From NCBI GenBank assembly GCA_017883285.1, contig JADGNV010000123.1, forward strand, positions 1-32,409: a stretch of DNA of 32,409 nt, given 5' to 3'. The notes under the pieces were generated by a model that was given only the letters and a program-made list of their open reading frames with translations, did not search any database and was not told the origin of the DNA. Both the position numbers and the translations under genes were made by a program. The stretch is from Candidatus Aminicenantota bacterium (GTDB lineage Bacteria; Acidobacteriota; Aminicenantia; Aminicenantales; UBA4085). Below are positions 13,916 to 21,483 of the stretch, piece by piece; positions within the stretch are counted from its first letter, which is position 1; each line of letters starts with the position of its first letter.

Positions 13916-15193
13916 ATGAAGAAGACATCCTCCCTCAGCCTCGCCCTGACCCTTGCCGTCGTCCTGGTGGGAGCGGCCGCCTGCGGGCCGACCAACGTCG
14001 CCCTCGACGACAAAAGCCTCGAAGCCCGCGCCTTGGCGGTCCACGCCAAGGTCCTAACCGTCGACACGCACTGCGACACGGCCATGAGCATGACCCGGTC
14101 GAACTGGGACGTCGGCGAGCGCCACGAGCCCGGAAAGCCGGGGAGCGGCCTGATCGACCTGCCGCGAATGAAGGAAGGCGGACTCGACGCTCTCTTCTTC
14201 GGCTGCTTCGTCGGTCAGGGCCCCCTGACCTCCGAAGGCTACGCCAAGGCCAAGGAGCGGGCGCTCCTGGAGCTCGACGCCGTGGACAAGATGTGCCAGA
14301 AATATCCCAACCTTGTCGGGCCGGCCCGGACGCCGGCGGATGCCTACCGCCTGAAGGCCGAGGGCAAACGGGCGGCCTTCATCGGCATGGAGAACGGTTA
14401 CCCGATCGGCAAGGACTTGTCGCTCCTCGAGCTCTACGCCAAGCGCGGCATCCGCTACCTGACCCTCGTCCATTCCTCCGACAACGACATCTGCGATTCG
14501 TCCACCGACCGGCAGCGCAAGCCCGGGCAGGAGCGCGGCCTGACCGATTTTGGCCGCGAGGTCGTGGCCGCGTGCAACCGGCTGGGCGTCATGGTCGACG
14601 TCTCGCACATGTCGGACAAATCGTTTTACGATGTGCTGGAGGCCAGCAAGGCGCCCATCTTCGCCTCGCACTCCTGCTGCCGGGCGCTGTGCGACAATCC
14701 CCGGAACCTGACCGACGACATGATCCGGGCCCTGGCCGGGAACGGCGGCGTGCTCCAGATGTGCTTCCTCTCGAGCTACCTCAAGGCGCCGAAGCCCAAC
14801 CCGGAGCGGGAGAAGGCGCTCAAGGAGCTCGAGGCCAAATACGGCCCCCGCCGGGCCGTCGCCTCGATCTCGGACGAAGCGCTGCGGGCCAAGGCCCAAC
14901 AGGAGTATCAGGCGGTCATGCAGAAGTTCCCCGGCGAGCGGGCCAACGTCAAGGACGTGGTGGACCATCTCGACCACATCATCAAACTCGTCGGCGACGA
15001 CTACGCCGGCATCGGCACGGACTTCGACGGCGGCGGCGGCGTGGCGGGCTGCTCGGACGTGAGCCAGATGTTCCATGTGACCATGGAGATGCTGCGGCGC
15101 GGGTATTCCGAGAAGACCATCGGCAAGATCTGGGGCGGCAACGTCATGCGCGTCCTCCAGAAAACCATCGACCTTTCTGCGAATCCAAAGTAA
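13916..15193 (+). CDS. Membrane dipeptidase (family M19) lipoprotein
   Basis: 425 residues. The first 23 residues are a lipoprotein-like signal ending in GAAAC, though the lipobox lacks the usual leucine. Catalytic-domain motifs follow: VDTHCDTAM (HxD zinc ligands), FIGMENGYPIG (bridging glutamate), VMVDVSHMSD and PIFASHSCCRALCDNPRNLTDD (histidine ligands), and YAGIGTDFDGGGG (the terminal aspartate). These are the hallmarks of renal-dipeptidase-type M19 enzymes, which cleave dipeptides and some D-amino acid amides using two zinc ions. It would act in the periplasm or at a membrane surface. It is monocistronic, ending before a long hairpin element. Confidence 0.88.
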   Translation: MKKTSSLSLALTLAVVLVGAAACGPTNVALDDKSLEARALAVHAKVLTVDTHCDTAMSMTRSNWDVGERHEPGKPGSGLIDLPRMKEGGLDALFFGCFVGQGPLTSEGYAKAKERALLELDAVDKMCQKYPNLVGPARTPADAYRLKAEGKRAAFIGMENGYPIGKDLSLLELYAKRGIRYLTLVHSSDNDICDSSTDRQRKPGQERGLTDFGREVVAACNRLGVMVDVSHMSDKSFYDVLEASKAPIFASHSCCRALCDNPRNLTDDMIRALAGNGGVLQMCFLSSYLKAPKPNPEREKALKELEAKYGPRRAVASISDEALRAKAQQEYQAVMQKFPGERANVKDVVDHLDHIIKLVGDDYAGIGTDFDGGGGVAGCSDVSQMFHVTMEMLRRGYSEKTIGKIWGGNVMRVLQKTIDLSANPK

Positions 15194-15227
15194 GTTTGTC
15201 TTCACGCGAATCTGGCGGGCGAAGGCA

Positions 15228-15365
15228 GTCTGTCGCTAGGGGCGGCCCACGGCCCTCCGGCGCTTCGCCGGTCCCCCTCGGTTCGCTACCGTTCTATGCC
15301 CCCTGGGCATAGAACGGCACCCCCCCTCCGCTATGAGGGCCTTAGGGCCGTCCCAAGCGACAGAC
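15228..15365. repeat. 138-bp nested inverted-repeat element
   Basis: The outer arms GTCTGTCGCTAGGGGCGGCCC (15228-15248) and 15345-15365 pair in 18 of 21 positions. Pairing continues inward with a GGCCCTC block. Inside are two smaller hairpins: CGGCG-CTT-CGCCG, and a perfect 13-bp stem with a 3-base loop at 15289-15317 (CCGTTCTATGCCC arm). No protein is encoded. The terminal symmetry suggests a MITE or REP-like repeat. In RNA it would form a large cruciform-like structure and could act as a transcript end for the dipeptidase gene. It ends 22 bp before the regulator site at 15388. Confidence 0.65.
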
Positions 15366-15387
15366 GGGTCTGTCTCGGCCATTCTCT

Positions 15388-15404
15388 TGTAAATATAATT
15401 TACA
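15388..15404. promoter_or_regulatory. Putative NtrC-type activator site (UAS1)
   Basis: TGTAAAT-ATA-ATTTACA is a perfect 7-bp inverted repeat with a 3-bp spacer. It is centred 84 bp upstream of the -24 element of the next promoter, a normal distance for a sigma-54 enhancer site. The same pattern recurs at 21371 upstream of another sigma-54 promoter and nowhere else that I found in the window. Confidence 0.7.
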
Positions 15405-15476
15405 TAATTTCATTTTCGGAATATACTCTCATCGCCCCCATTAAACTGAAATCAATGGAGATAGAGATACGTTCGC

Positions 15477-15493
15477 TTGGCATAAAGATTGCT
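15477..15493 (+). promoter_or_regulatory. Sigma-54 promoter of the binding protein-kinase-regulator operon
   Basis: TTGGCAT-AAAGA-TTGCT matches the -24/-12 consensus TGGCAC-N5-TTGCW, with the GG (15479-15480) and GC (15491-15492) doublets at exact spacing. The expected start is near 15504, giving a leader of about 35 bases with GGAGGA ahead of the ATG at 15539. Confidence 0.8.
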
Positions 15494-15538
15494 CTTTTAT
15501 CTGCCCCGCCATCGTGCGCGGAGGAGGATTAGACGGTC

Positions 15539-17191
15539 ATGTCGGGAAAGATCTGGCGGCGAAAAGGCCGCCGTGGTATCCCCGCCGGGTTTTTTTTCGC
15601 CGCAGCTCTTGCTGCAGTCCTCGCGTCCGGCGCGATCCTTCTTTCGGCGGTGCGTGCGCCCCAGGACGTCCCGCGCCCCGGCGGGACGCTCCGCGTGCGC
15701 GGTTTCGCCGAATCGCCCAAGCCCGACCTCGATCCCGCGTCTGGGAAATGGGCCTTCATCACCGAGCAGATCTATGACGGCCTGACCCGGCTCGACGACA
15801 CGCTCCAGCCCGTGACGTCGCTCGCCGAGTACTGGACGATCTCCAAGGACGGCCGGACCTACGACTTCTTTCTCCGGAAGGGCGTCAAGTTCCACGACGA
15901 CCGCGAGCTCACGTCCCGGGACGTCAAGTTCTCGCTCGAACGGCTTGTCCGCCGCGAGACGAACTCGCCGGTCCGCGACTACTTCCTGTCCAAGATCGCC
16001 GGGGCCCGGGAATTCGACGAGGGGAAGGCCAAGGACGTGGCCGGGTTCCGCTGCCCGAACGCCTCCACGTTCGAGATCCAGTGGCTGAACCCCGAAGTGT
16101 CGGCCCTCGCCTTGCTGAGCATGAGCTACTGCAAGATCCTCCCTCGCGACGCCCTCCTCGCCGGCGGGCGGGAATTCTTCTACCGGCCCGTCGGGACGGG
16201 GGCGTTCAGGTTCGACTCCTGGGTCCGGAGTCCCATGGGCGAGATCCTCGGCGTCCGCGTGGAGCGCAACTCCGGCTATTTCGGCCGGAAACCCTACCTC
16301 GACGCGATCGAATTCAGCCCGCATTACACCGTCGACCATTTCATGAACAGGGAGATCGACATCATCCCCTGCCTGTCCGACCGCCTCCGGCTGGGGAACA
16401 ACCAGGTCCTGGAAGGCGGCCCCTGGACGATCAGCTACCTCCTCCTGAGCTGCGCGAATCCCCCCTTCGACCGGCCGCTCGTCCGGAAGGCCCTGGCCTT
16501 GGCCGTTGACAAGGAAAAGCTCGCGGCCGCGGTTCGCGACGGCGAGTTCATCCGGCGGCCGACGAACAACTTCATCCCGCCCCGCTGGCCGGATTTTTAT
16601 CCCATCGACGACCCGGCGCTCTTCGACCGCGCCCGGGCGCGCCAGATGCTCGAGGACATGGGCTATTTCTTCGACAAGCCGTTTCCCCGGCTGCTCCTCT
16701 TGCTGCCGGCGGCGATGCGGATGTCGGGCGCGGGCCCCAAGTTCGCCGACGAGCTTGAAAGCCAGCTCGGGAAGATCGAGATCCCGCTGGCCGTGCGGTA
16801 TTATCAGTCGCTGCGCGAGGTCAAGGACTACCGCCAGCCCTTCCTGATGCTGGTCGATTGGGCCATGGACTTCCCCGATCCAGAGAGCCTCGTCCAGCCG
16901 CTTTTTCACTCCCGGGCCGAGATCAACCTCGCCAATCATCGCTATGCCGGCGTCCGGGTCGACCGCCTCCTCGAGGAGGCCGCCCGGGAGACGAGCCTGA
17001 GCCGCCGGAACGAGCTGTTCGTCCGGATCGAGCGGTTCCTGGGCGAGGAGATCCCCGCGATCCCCCTCTTCTCCAACGATCCGCTGATCGTCGCCCAGCC
17101 CTACGTCCGCGGCCTCAAGATCCCGCTGTCGGGGTTCAGCTACCTGGATGCCCGGGACATCTGGCTGGCCCGGAAGGACCTGCCCCAGTGA
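15539..17191 (+). CDS. Family 5 extracellular solute-binding protein (peptide-type)
   Basis: 550 residues. A basic N-terminus and a hydrophobic segment (about residues 16-41) form a signal peptide or membrane anchor. The mature part matches SBP family 5 (oligopeptide/dipeptide/nickel-binding proteins): GGTLRVRGFAESPKPDLDPA, ITEQIYDGLTRLDD, YDFFLRKGVKFHDDRELTSRDVKFSLER, YRPVGTGAFRFDSW, and near the end AEINLANHRYAGVRVDRLLEEA. No permease or ATPase genes accompany it. Instead its stop overlaps the sensor kinase start (GTGA), so it probably delivers a ligand signal to that kinase rather than serving transport alone. The operon is under a sigma-54 promoter. Confidence 0.87.
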   Translation: MSGKIWRRKGRRGIPAGFFFAAALAAVLASGAILLSAVRAPQDVPRPGGTLRVRGFAESPKPDLDPASGKWAFITEQIYDGLTRLDDTLQPVTSLAEYWTISKDGRTYDFFLRKGVKFHDDRELTSRDVKFSLERLVRRETNSPVRDYFLSKIAGAREFDEGKAKDVAGFRCPNASTFEIQWLNPEVSALALLSMSYCKILPRDALLAGGREFFYRPVGTGAFRFDSWVRSPMGEILGVRVERNSGYFGRKPYLDAIEFSPHYTVDHFMNREIDIIPCLSDRLRLGNNQVLEGGPWTISYLLLSCANPPFDRPLVRKALALAVDKEKLAAAVRDGEFIRRPTNNFIPPRWPDFYPIDDPALFDRARARQMLEDMGYFFDKPFPRLLLLLPAAMRMSGAGPKFADELESQLGKIEIPLAVRYYQSLREVKDYRQPFLMLVDWAMDFPDPESLVQPLFHSRAEINLANHRYAGVRVDRLLEEAARETSLSRRNELFVRIERFLGEEIPAIPLFSNDPLIVAQPYVRGLKIPLSGFSYLDARDIWLARKDLPQ

Positions 17192-18645
17192 GGCTCAAGA
17201 TGACCCTCCATACGCGGTTCACCCTGTGGATCGCGATTCTCGTGGTCATTCTCGTCGGGGCGATTTTATGGGTGACCGAGAAGCGCGAGGTCAGCACGAT
17301 CTACGAGGAGACGAAGAACAAGGGCGTCCTCATCGCCAAGAACCTGATCGACCACAATCTTCGCTACCTCCTGAATTACGACGACGAGGGAATCCAGTCC
17401 GGCATCCGGGAGCAGCTCGACGACAAGCTGCTCTACGTTGTCTTCTACGACAAGTTTGCCACCCCGATCGCCTACAACAAGGAGATCGCCGACCAGTCGA
17501 AGATCACCTGCTGCAGCCGCCTCCAGGGGGACAACCGGCCCGAGAGCGTGTCCGCCGAGGCCAAGGAGGCGCTCCTCGCCGGAAAGCGCCGGCCGGTGCT
17601 CGAGATCGAGATCCCGATCTTCATCCGGGGGTCGGCCGACAAGTGGGGGTCGGTCAAGGTCGGCCTGTCGCTCGAGGACATGCGGGCCGATGTCCGGCGG
17701 ACGCGGAACGTCCTGATCCTCATGGGGGCGGTCGGCTTCCTCCTCGGACTCGCCGGGGCGACCGGCCTCGCCCGGCGCATCTCCCGCCCCATCGAAAAGC
17801 TCGTCGAGGGGACGGTCCGGATCTCGAAGGGCGACTTTTCGCACCGGATCGGGATCGGCTCCCTGGACGAGATCGGGAACTTGGCCCGCAGCTTCAACGA
17901 CATGACCGACCGCCTGCTCGACGCGCGCGACAAGATGGAAGACGCCCACAAGAAGCTCATCCAGGCCGAGAAGCTCGCCTCGATCGGCCGTCTCGCGGCC
18001 ACGATCGCCCATGAGATCCGGAACCCGCTGACCTCGGTCAAGCTCAACATCCAGAAGATCGTGGAGGACGGCCGGCTGGGTTCTCCGGAGACCGAGCACC
18101 TGGCCATCTCCCAGGAGGGCATCGCCCTGATCGAGAAGTTCATCAAGGAGCTGCTGAACTTCACCCGCGTCTCCGAGCTGCAGCGGGACCGCTTCCCCGT
18201 GGCCCTCATCCTCGACGAGTCGATCAAGGTGCTGGCCGACGCGTTCCGGGAGAAGCGGATCGCCCTCGAGCGCCGGGTCGAGGACGGCCTGCCCGACGTC
18301 CCGGTCGACGGCGACAAGATGCGCCAGGTCTTTCTCAACGTCCTGCGCAACGCGCTCGAGGCGACCCCCTCCGGGGGCCGGGTCAAGGTGACCGTCGCCC
18401 GGGCCGAGGGCGCCGCGGCGGGGATGATCCGCGTCCGGGTCTCGGACAACGGCTGCGGCATCCCCGAAAAGGATTGGGAGAACATTTTCGAACCGTTCTA
18501 CAGCACGAAATCCACGGGCTTCGGGCTCGGCCTGGCCAACGCCCGCAAGATCATCGAACAGCACAAAGGACTCGTCCGGGTCATCCGGAAGCGGGGGCCG
18601 GGCACGGCCTTCGAGATCCTCATTCCCGGCGAGGAGACGACATGA
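17188..18645 (+). CDS. Membrane sensor histidine kinase with periplasmic Cache-like domain
   Basis: 485 residues. TM1 is near 12-31 and TM2 near 174-194. Between them is a sensor of about 140 residues with a PDC/single-Cache look (LLYVVFYDKFATPIAYNK, then a KWGSVKVGLSLEDM end) and a CC pair in KITCCSR. A HAMP domain (about 195-247), then HisKA with H275 in ATIAHEIRNPLTSVKLNI, and an ATPase domain with NVLRNALEA (N box), DNGCGIP (G1) and GFGLGLA (G2) follow. I chose GTG at 17188 because AAGGA lies 9 bases upstream; an ATG at 17200 is the alternative. It overlaps both neighbours by 4 bases. Its partner regulator is the next gene. Confidence 0.87.
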   Translation: MRLKMTLHTRFTLWIAILVVILVGAILWVTEKREVSTIYEETKNKGVLIAKNLIDHNLRYLLNYDDEGIQSGIREQLDDKLLYVVFYDKFATPIAYNKEIADQSKITCCSRLQGDNRPESVSAEAKEALLAGKRRPVLEIEIPIFIRGSADKWGSVKVGLSLEDMRADVRRTRNVLILMGAVGFLLGLAGATGLARRISRPIEKLVEGTVRISKGDFSHRIGIGSLDEIGNLARSFNDMTDRLLDARDKMEDAHKKLIQAEKLASIGRLAATIAHEIRNPLTSVKLNIQKIVEDGRLGSPETEHLAISQEGIALIEKFIKELLNFTRVSELQRDRFPVALILDESIKVLADAFREKRIALERRVEDGLPDVPVDGDKMRQVFLNVLRNALEATPSGGRVKVTVARAEGAAAGMIRVRVSDNGCGIPEKDWENIFEPFYSTKSTGFGLGLANARKIIEQHKGLVRVIRKRGPGTAFEILIPGEETT

Positions 18646-19976
18646 AATCCATTCTCATCATCGACGACGACGCGCTCATCCGTAAGACGCTCTCGGCCCA
18701 CTTGGCCCGGCAGGGCTTCGACGTTCAGACGGCCGAGGACGGGGAGTCCGGCCTCCGGATGCACGGCGAGATGAGCCCCGACCTCGTCCTGCTCGACATC
18801 CGCCTGCCCGACACCGACGGCCTCGACGTCCTGCGCCGCATCCGGGAGAAGGCCGGCCGGGCGACGGTGGTCATGATGACCGCCTACGACGACATGAAGA
18901 CCACGGTCGAGGCCATCAAGCTCGGGGCGTTCGAGTACCTGGTCAAGCCGCTCGACTATGTCGCCCTCGACCTGACCGTGGCCACGGCCTTCCAGGTCCG
19001 GGCCCTCGAGGAGAAGATCAGCTACCTCGTCGAGGAGAAGCAGAAGGAATACACCATCGACGCCATCGTCGGCCGCTCGGCCCCGATGCGGTCGGTCTTC
19101 AAGCTCATCGGCTCCGTGGCCAACACCCGGACGAACGTCCTCATCCAGGGCGAGAGCGGGACGGGCAAGGAGCTCGTGGCCAAGGCCATCCACTACAACA
19201 GCCCCTACCGCGACGAGCCGTTCATCGTCATCAACTGCTCGGCCATCCAGGACACGCTCCTCGAGAGCGAGCTCTTCGGCCACGTCAAGGGCGCGTTTAC
19301 CGACGCCGTCTGCGAGACGAAGGGCAAGTTCGAGATCGCCGGCCGGGGGACGCTTTTTCTGGACGAGGTCGGCGACGTCTCGCCGAACCTCCAGTCGAAG
19401 CTTCTCCGGGTGATCGAAACCCGCGACTTCATGAAGGTCGGCGGGGAGCGGGTCCTGAAAACCGAGGCCCGGATCATCGCCGCCACGAACCAGAACCTGC
19501 GGGCGCTGATCGAGGCCGGGAAGTTCCGCGAGGACCTGTACTACCGCCTGAAGGTTGTGGAGATCAACCTCCCGGCGCTCCGCGATCGCCGGGAGGACAT
19601 CCCCGGGCTTGTGTCCTACCTCCTCGAAAAGATCAACCGCGAGCTCCGCAAGACCGTCCGCAAAGTCCCTCCGGACGTCATGAAGATCCTCGCCGAGACG
19701 CCTTGGAGGGGAAATGTCCGGGAGCTCGAGAACGCGCTCATCCGGGCCGTCATCCTGGCCAAGGGCGACGTCGTCCTCAAGGAGAACCTGCCCCTCGAAT
19801 CCGAGGAGCGGAAGCCCTTTGCCCGGGAGCTGGTCTCGCTCGAGGAGGTGGAGAAGGACTACATCCAGCACGTCCTGGCCGCGGTCAAGGGAAGCAAGAC
19901 CCGGGCCAGCCAGATCCTCAAGATCAGCCGGCCCACGTTGGATAAAAAGATCAAGGACTTCAGCCTCGAGGTCTGA
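18642..19976 (+). CDS. NtrC-family sigma-54-dependent response regulator
   Basis: 444 residues. The receiver domain holds phosphoacceptor D52 in VLLDIRLPD, with the acidic pair in IIDDDALIRK. The AAA+ domain carries Walker A GESGTGKE (G170-E177), the sigma-54 contact loop GAFTDA at 217-222, and Walker B TLFLDEVGDV. The usual loop is GAFTGA, so glycine is replaced by aspartate at position 5. The C-terminus has a Fis-type helix-turn-helix (ASQILKISRPTLDKKIKDF). It overlaps the kinase gene by ATGA. With three sigma-54 promoters and matching palindromes nearby, it very likely controls its own operon, the receiver gene and the small RNA. Confidence 0.9.
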   Translation: MKSILIIDDDALIRKTLSAHLARQGFDVQTAEDGESGLRMHGEMSPDLVLLDIRLPDTDGLDVLRRIREKAGRATVVMMTAYDDMKTTVEAIKLGAFEYLVKPLDYVALDLTVATAFQVRALEEKISYLVEEKQKEYTIDAIVGRSAPMRSVFKLIGSVANTRTNVLIQGESGTGKELVAKAIHYNSPYRDEPFIVINCSAIQDTLLESELFGHVKGAFTDAVCETKGKFEIAGRGTLFLDEVGDVSPNLQSKLLRVIETRDFMKVGGERVLKTEARIIAATNQNLRALIEAGKFREDLYYRLKVVEINLPALRDRREDIPGLVSYLLEKINRELRKTVRKVPPDVMKILAETPWRGNVRELENALIRAVILAKGDVVLKENLPLESEERKPFARELVSLEEVEKDYIQHVLAAVKGSKTRASQILKISRPTLDKKIKDFSLEV

Positions 19977-19984
19977 GGTCCCTT

Positions 19985-20002
19985 TTTTACGTTCCTGTAA
20001 AC
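19985..20002. promoter_or_regulatory. Related activator half-sites (UAS2)
   Basis: TTTTACG (19985-19991) and TGTAAAC (19996-20002) resemble the two halves of the palindromes at 15388 and 21371 but are arranged outward rather than inward. If TTTTACG is taken as a right half-site, the centre falls 81 bp from the -24 element, as at 21371. The matching left half is poor, so this would be a weak site. Confidence 0.35.
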
Positions 20003-20016
20003 ATCCTTGGGCCGGA

Positions 20017-20037
20017 CGCGGCCGCCCGGCCGCGGTT
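20017..20037 (+). terminator. Weak terminator-like hairpin after the NtrC-type gene
   Basis: CGCGGCC (20017-20023) pairs with GGCCGCG (20028-20034) around a 4-base loop, followed by only GTTT. It lies between the activator half-sites and the next sigma-54 promoter. Confidence 0.25.
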
Positions 20038-20060
20038 TCCCCTGATATTTCACTTCGGGA

Positions 20061-20077
20061 TTGGCACAAAATTTGCT
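20061..20077 (+). promoter_or_regulatory. Sigma-54 promoter of the receiver gene
   Basis: TTGGCAC-AAAAT-TTGCT is an almost perfect -24/-12 promoter, with GG at 20063-20064 and GC at 20075-20076. The start is expected near 20088, about 23 bases before the ATG. Confidence 0.88.
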
Positions 20078-20110
20078 TTAGAAAGGGCGGAGAAACGAAA
20101 GGACATTGCC

Positions 20111-20497
20111 ATGACAAGCCGCAAGATCGTCATCGTCGACGACGAAGAAACCATCCGCAAGACGTTTTCCCTCATCTTGAGCCCGAAATACCGCGTCGCC
20201 CTGGCGAAGGACGCGGCCGAGGCGCTGGCGCGCTTTAAAGGCGCGGGCATCGACCTGATGATCGTCGACTACCGCCTTCCGGACATGAACGGCGTCGATC
20301 TGGTCGCCGCCCTGCGCAAGAACGGATACCGCGGGGACGTCATCCTGATCTCCGCCCATTCCGACATGATCGAACCCGACATCCTCAGCCGGCTTTCCAT
20401 CAGCCATTTCTTCGCCAAGCCCCTGGACCTGAACGCGCTGAGCCGCTCGATCGACTATCTTCTCAGCCTGCGCGACCAGGCTGAGAAGCGGATCTGA
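20111..20497 (+). CDS. Stand-alone receiver-domain protein (CheY-like)
   Basis: 128 residues containing only a receiver domain. IVIVDDEETIRKTF gives the acidic pair, D53 lies in LMIVDYRLPDMNGVD, a serine in LISAHSD takes the conserved T/S place, and lysine is in FFAKPLD. There is no output domain. It might act by protein contact or compete for phosphate from the neighbouring kinase. AAAGGA lies 7 bases before the ATG. It has its own sigma-54 promoter, so it should be made when the NtrC-type regulator upstream is active. That suggests feedback or a link to another process. Confidence 0.88.
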   Translation: MTSRKIVIVDDEETIRKTFSLILSPKYRVALAKDAAEALARFKGAGIDLMIVDYRLPDMNGVDLVAALRKNGYRGDVILISAHSDMIEPDILSRLSISHFFAKPLDLNALSRSIDYLLSLRDQAEKRI

Positions 20498-20614
20498 GGC
20501 TCCTCCGGCCGCGCGCCGGAGCCCCGCCCCGCGGGATGGAAAGCCGGCCCTTTTCTCCGGCCGGGCCGTGGGCTACAATACCCTCGCCTTCGGGTTTCGA
20601 GAGATGAGCATCCC

Positions 20615-21343
20615 GTGAACATTCCGCTGCTTCCCATCCTGGCCATCATCTTCGCCGCGGCGCTCGCCCGGGCGACGTTCGGGTTCGGCGACGCGCTCGT
20701 CGCCATGCCCCTGCTCGCCCTTTGGGTCCCGCTGCGCGTGGCGACGCCGCTGATGGCCATGGTCGGACCGGTGCTGTCGCTGGCGCTCCTCTACCGCGAA
20801 TGGCGCCACCTCGACCTCCGCAGCGCGATGCGCCTGATCGTATCCACGGTCGCCGGCATCCCGGTCGGGCTCCTCCTCCTCAAGCGGGTCGATGAAAAGC
20901 CCATCGATCTCATCCTGGCGGCCGTCATCATCCTCTTCGCGGCCTACAACCTGCTCCGGCCCGGCCTGCTCAGGCTCCGAACCGAACGGGCCGCCCCGGT
21001 GTTCGGCTTCATCGCGGGCATCCTCGGCGCCGCCACCAACACCAATGGACCGCCCGTCGTCGTCTATGGCGCGCTGCGCGGGTGGCCGCCCGAGGCGTTC
21101 CGGGCGACGCTCCAGGGCTATTTCCTGCCAACCGGACTGGCCATCCTCGTCGGCCAGGGGATCGCGGGCCTCTGGACCGGGCCGGTCGTGGCGGTTTTCC
21201 TCGCCTCGCTTCCGGTAGCGCTCCTCGCCGTCGTCCTGGGCCAGGCGCTCGGCCGCAGGATCCCCGCGGCCAAATTCCGGAGCGCGGTCTATGTCCTCAT
21301 GTTGGCCTTGGGCCTCGTCCTGTTGATCAAAACGATTTCATGA
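20615..21343 (+). CDS. TauE/SafE-family membrane transporter
   Basis: 242 residues, almost entirely hydrophobic with about seven or eight helices, a normal size for TauE/SafE (sulfite exporter-like) permeases. Family features are the N-terminal helix with ARATFGFGDALVAMPLLAL and the mid-protein FGFIAGILGAATNTNGPPVVVYGALRGW, which corresponds to the second repeat. Members move sulfite, sulfonates or other organic anions; the substrate here is unknown. The start is a GTG at 20615. A -10-like TACAAT at 20574-20579 gives a leader of about 28 bases, and there is little Shine-Dalgarno signal. It separates the sigma-54 receiver gene from the predicted small RNA and may not belong to that regulon. 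Confidence 0.83.
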   Translation: MNIPLLPILAIIFAAALARATFGFGDALVAMPLLALWVPLRVATPLMAMVGPVLSLALLYREWRHLDLRSAMRLIVSTVAGIPVGLLLLKRVDEKPIDLILAAVIILFAAYNLLRPGLLRLRTERAAPVFGFIAGILGAATNTNGPPVVVYGALRGWPPEAFRATLQGYFLPTGLAILVGQGIAGLWTGPVVAVFLASLPVALLAVVLGQALGRRIPAAKFRSAVYVLMLALGLVLLIKTIS

Positions 21344-21370
21344 GAAAGGGGAACTCCCGCCCTCTCCCTT

Positions 21371-21387
21371 CGTAAATTCCATTTACG
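21371..21387. promoter_or_regulatory. Putative NtrC-type activator site (UAS3)
   Basis: CGTAAAT-TCC-ATTTACG is a perfect 7-bp inverted repeat with a 3-bp spacer. It shares the core GTAAAT-N3-ATTTAC with the site at 15388. It is centred 81 bp upstream of the -24 element at 21459-21460 and lies 28 bp past the transporter stop. Confidence 0.7.
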
Positions 21388-21456
21388 GCCTTAAAGAATC
21401 TTGACGAAGCCTTCGTTCCCGCTTCCCGTTTTCCAGGCGGGATCAAGGCCGGCTTC

Positions 21457-21473
21457 TTGGCACGAATCATGCA
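21457..21473 (+). promoter_or_regulatory. Sigma-54 promoter of a small RNA
   Basis: TTGGCAC-GAATC-ATGCA keeps the invariant GG (21459-21460) and GC (21471-21472) 12 bp apart. The start is expected near G21484. No protein gene follows before a terminator at 21546-21591. Confidence 0.75.
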
Positions 21474-21483
21474 ATATGACTGG

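Noticed and set aside
15304-15315. A 12-base match TGGGCATAGAAC shared with 21481-21492 at the start of the small RNA.
   Set aside because: A match of this length is expected by chance in a window of this size, and the flanks do not match.
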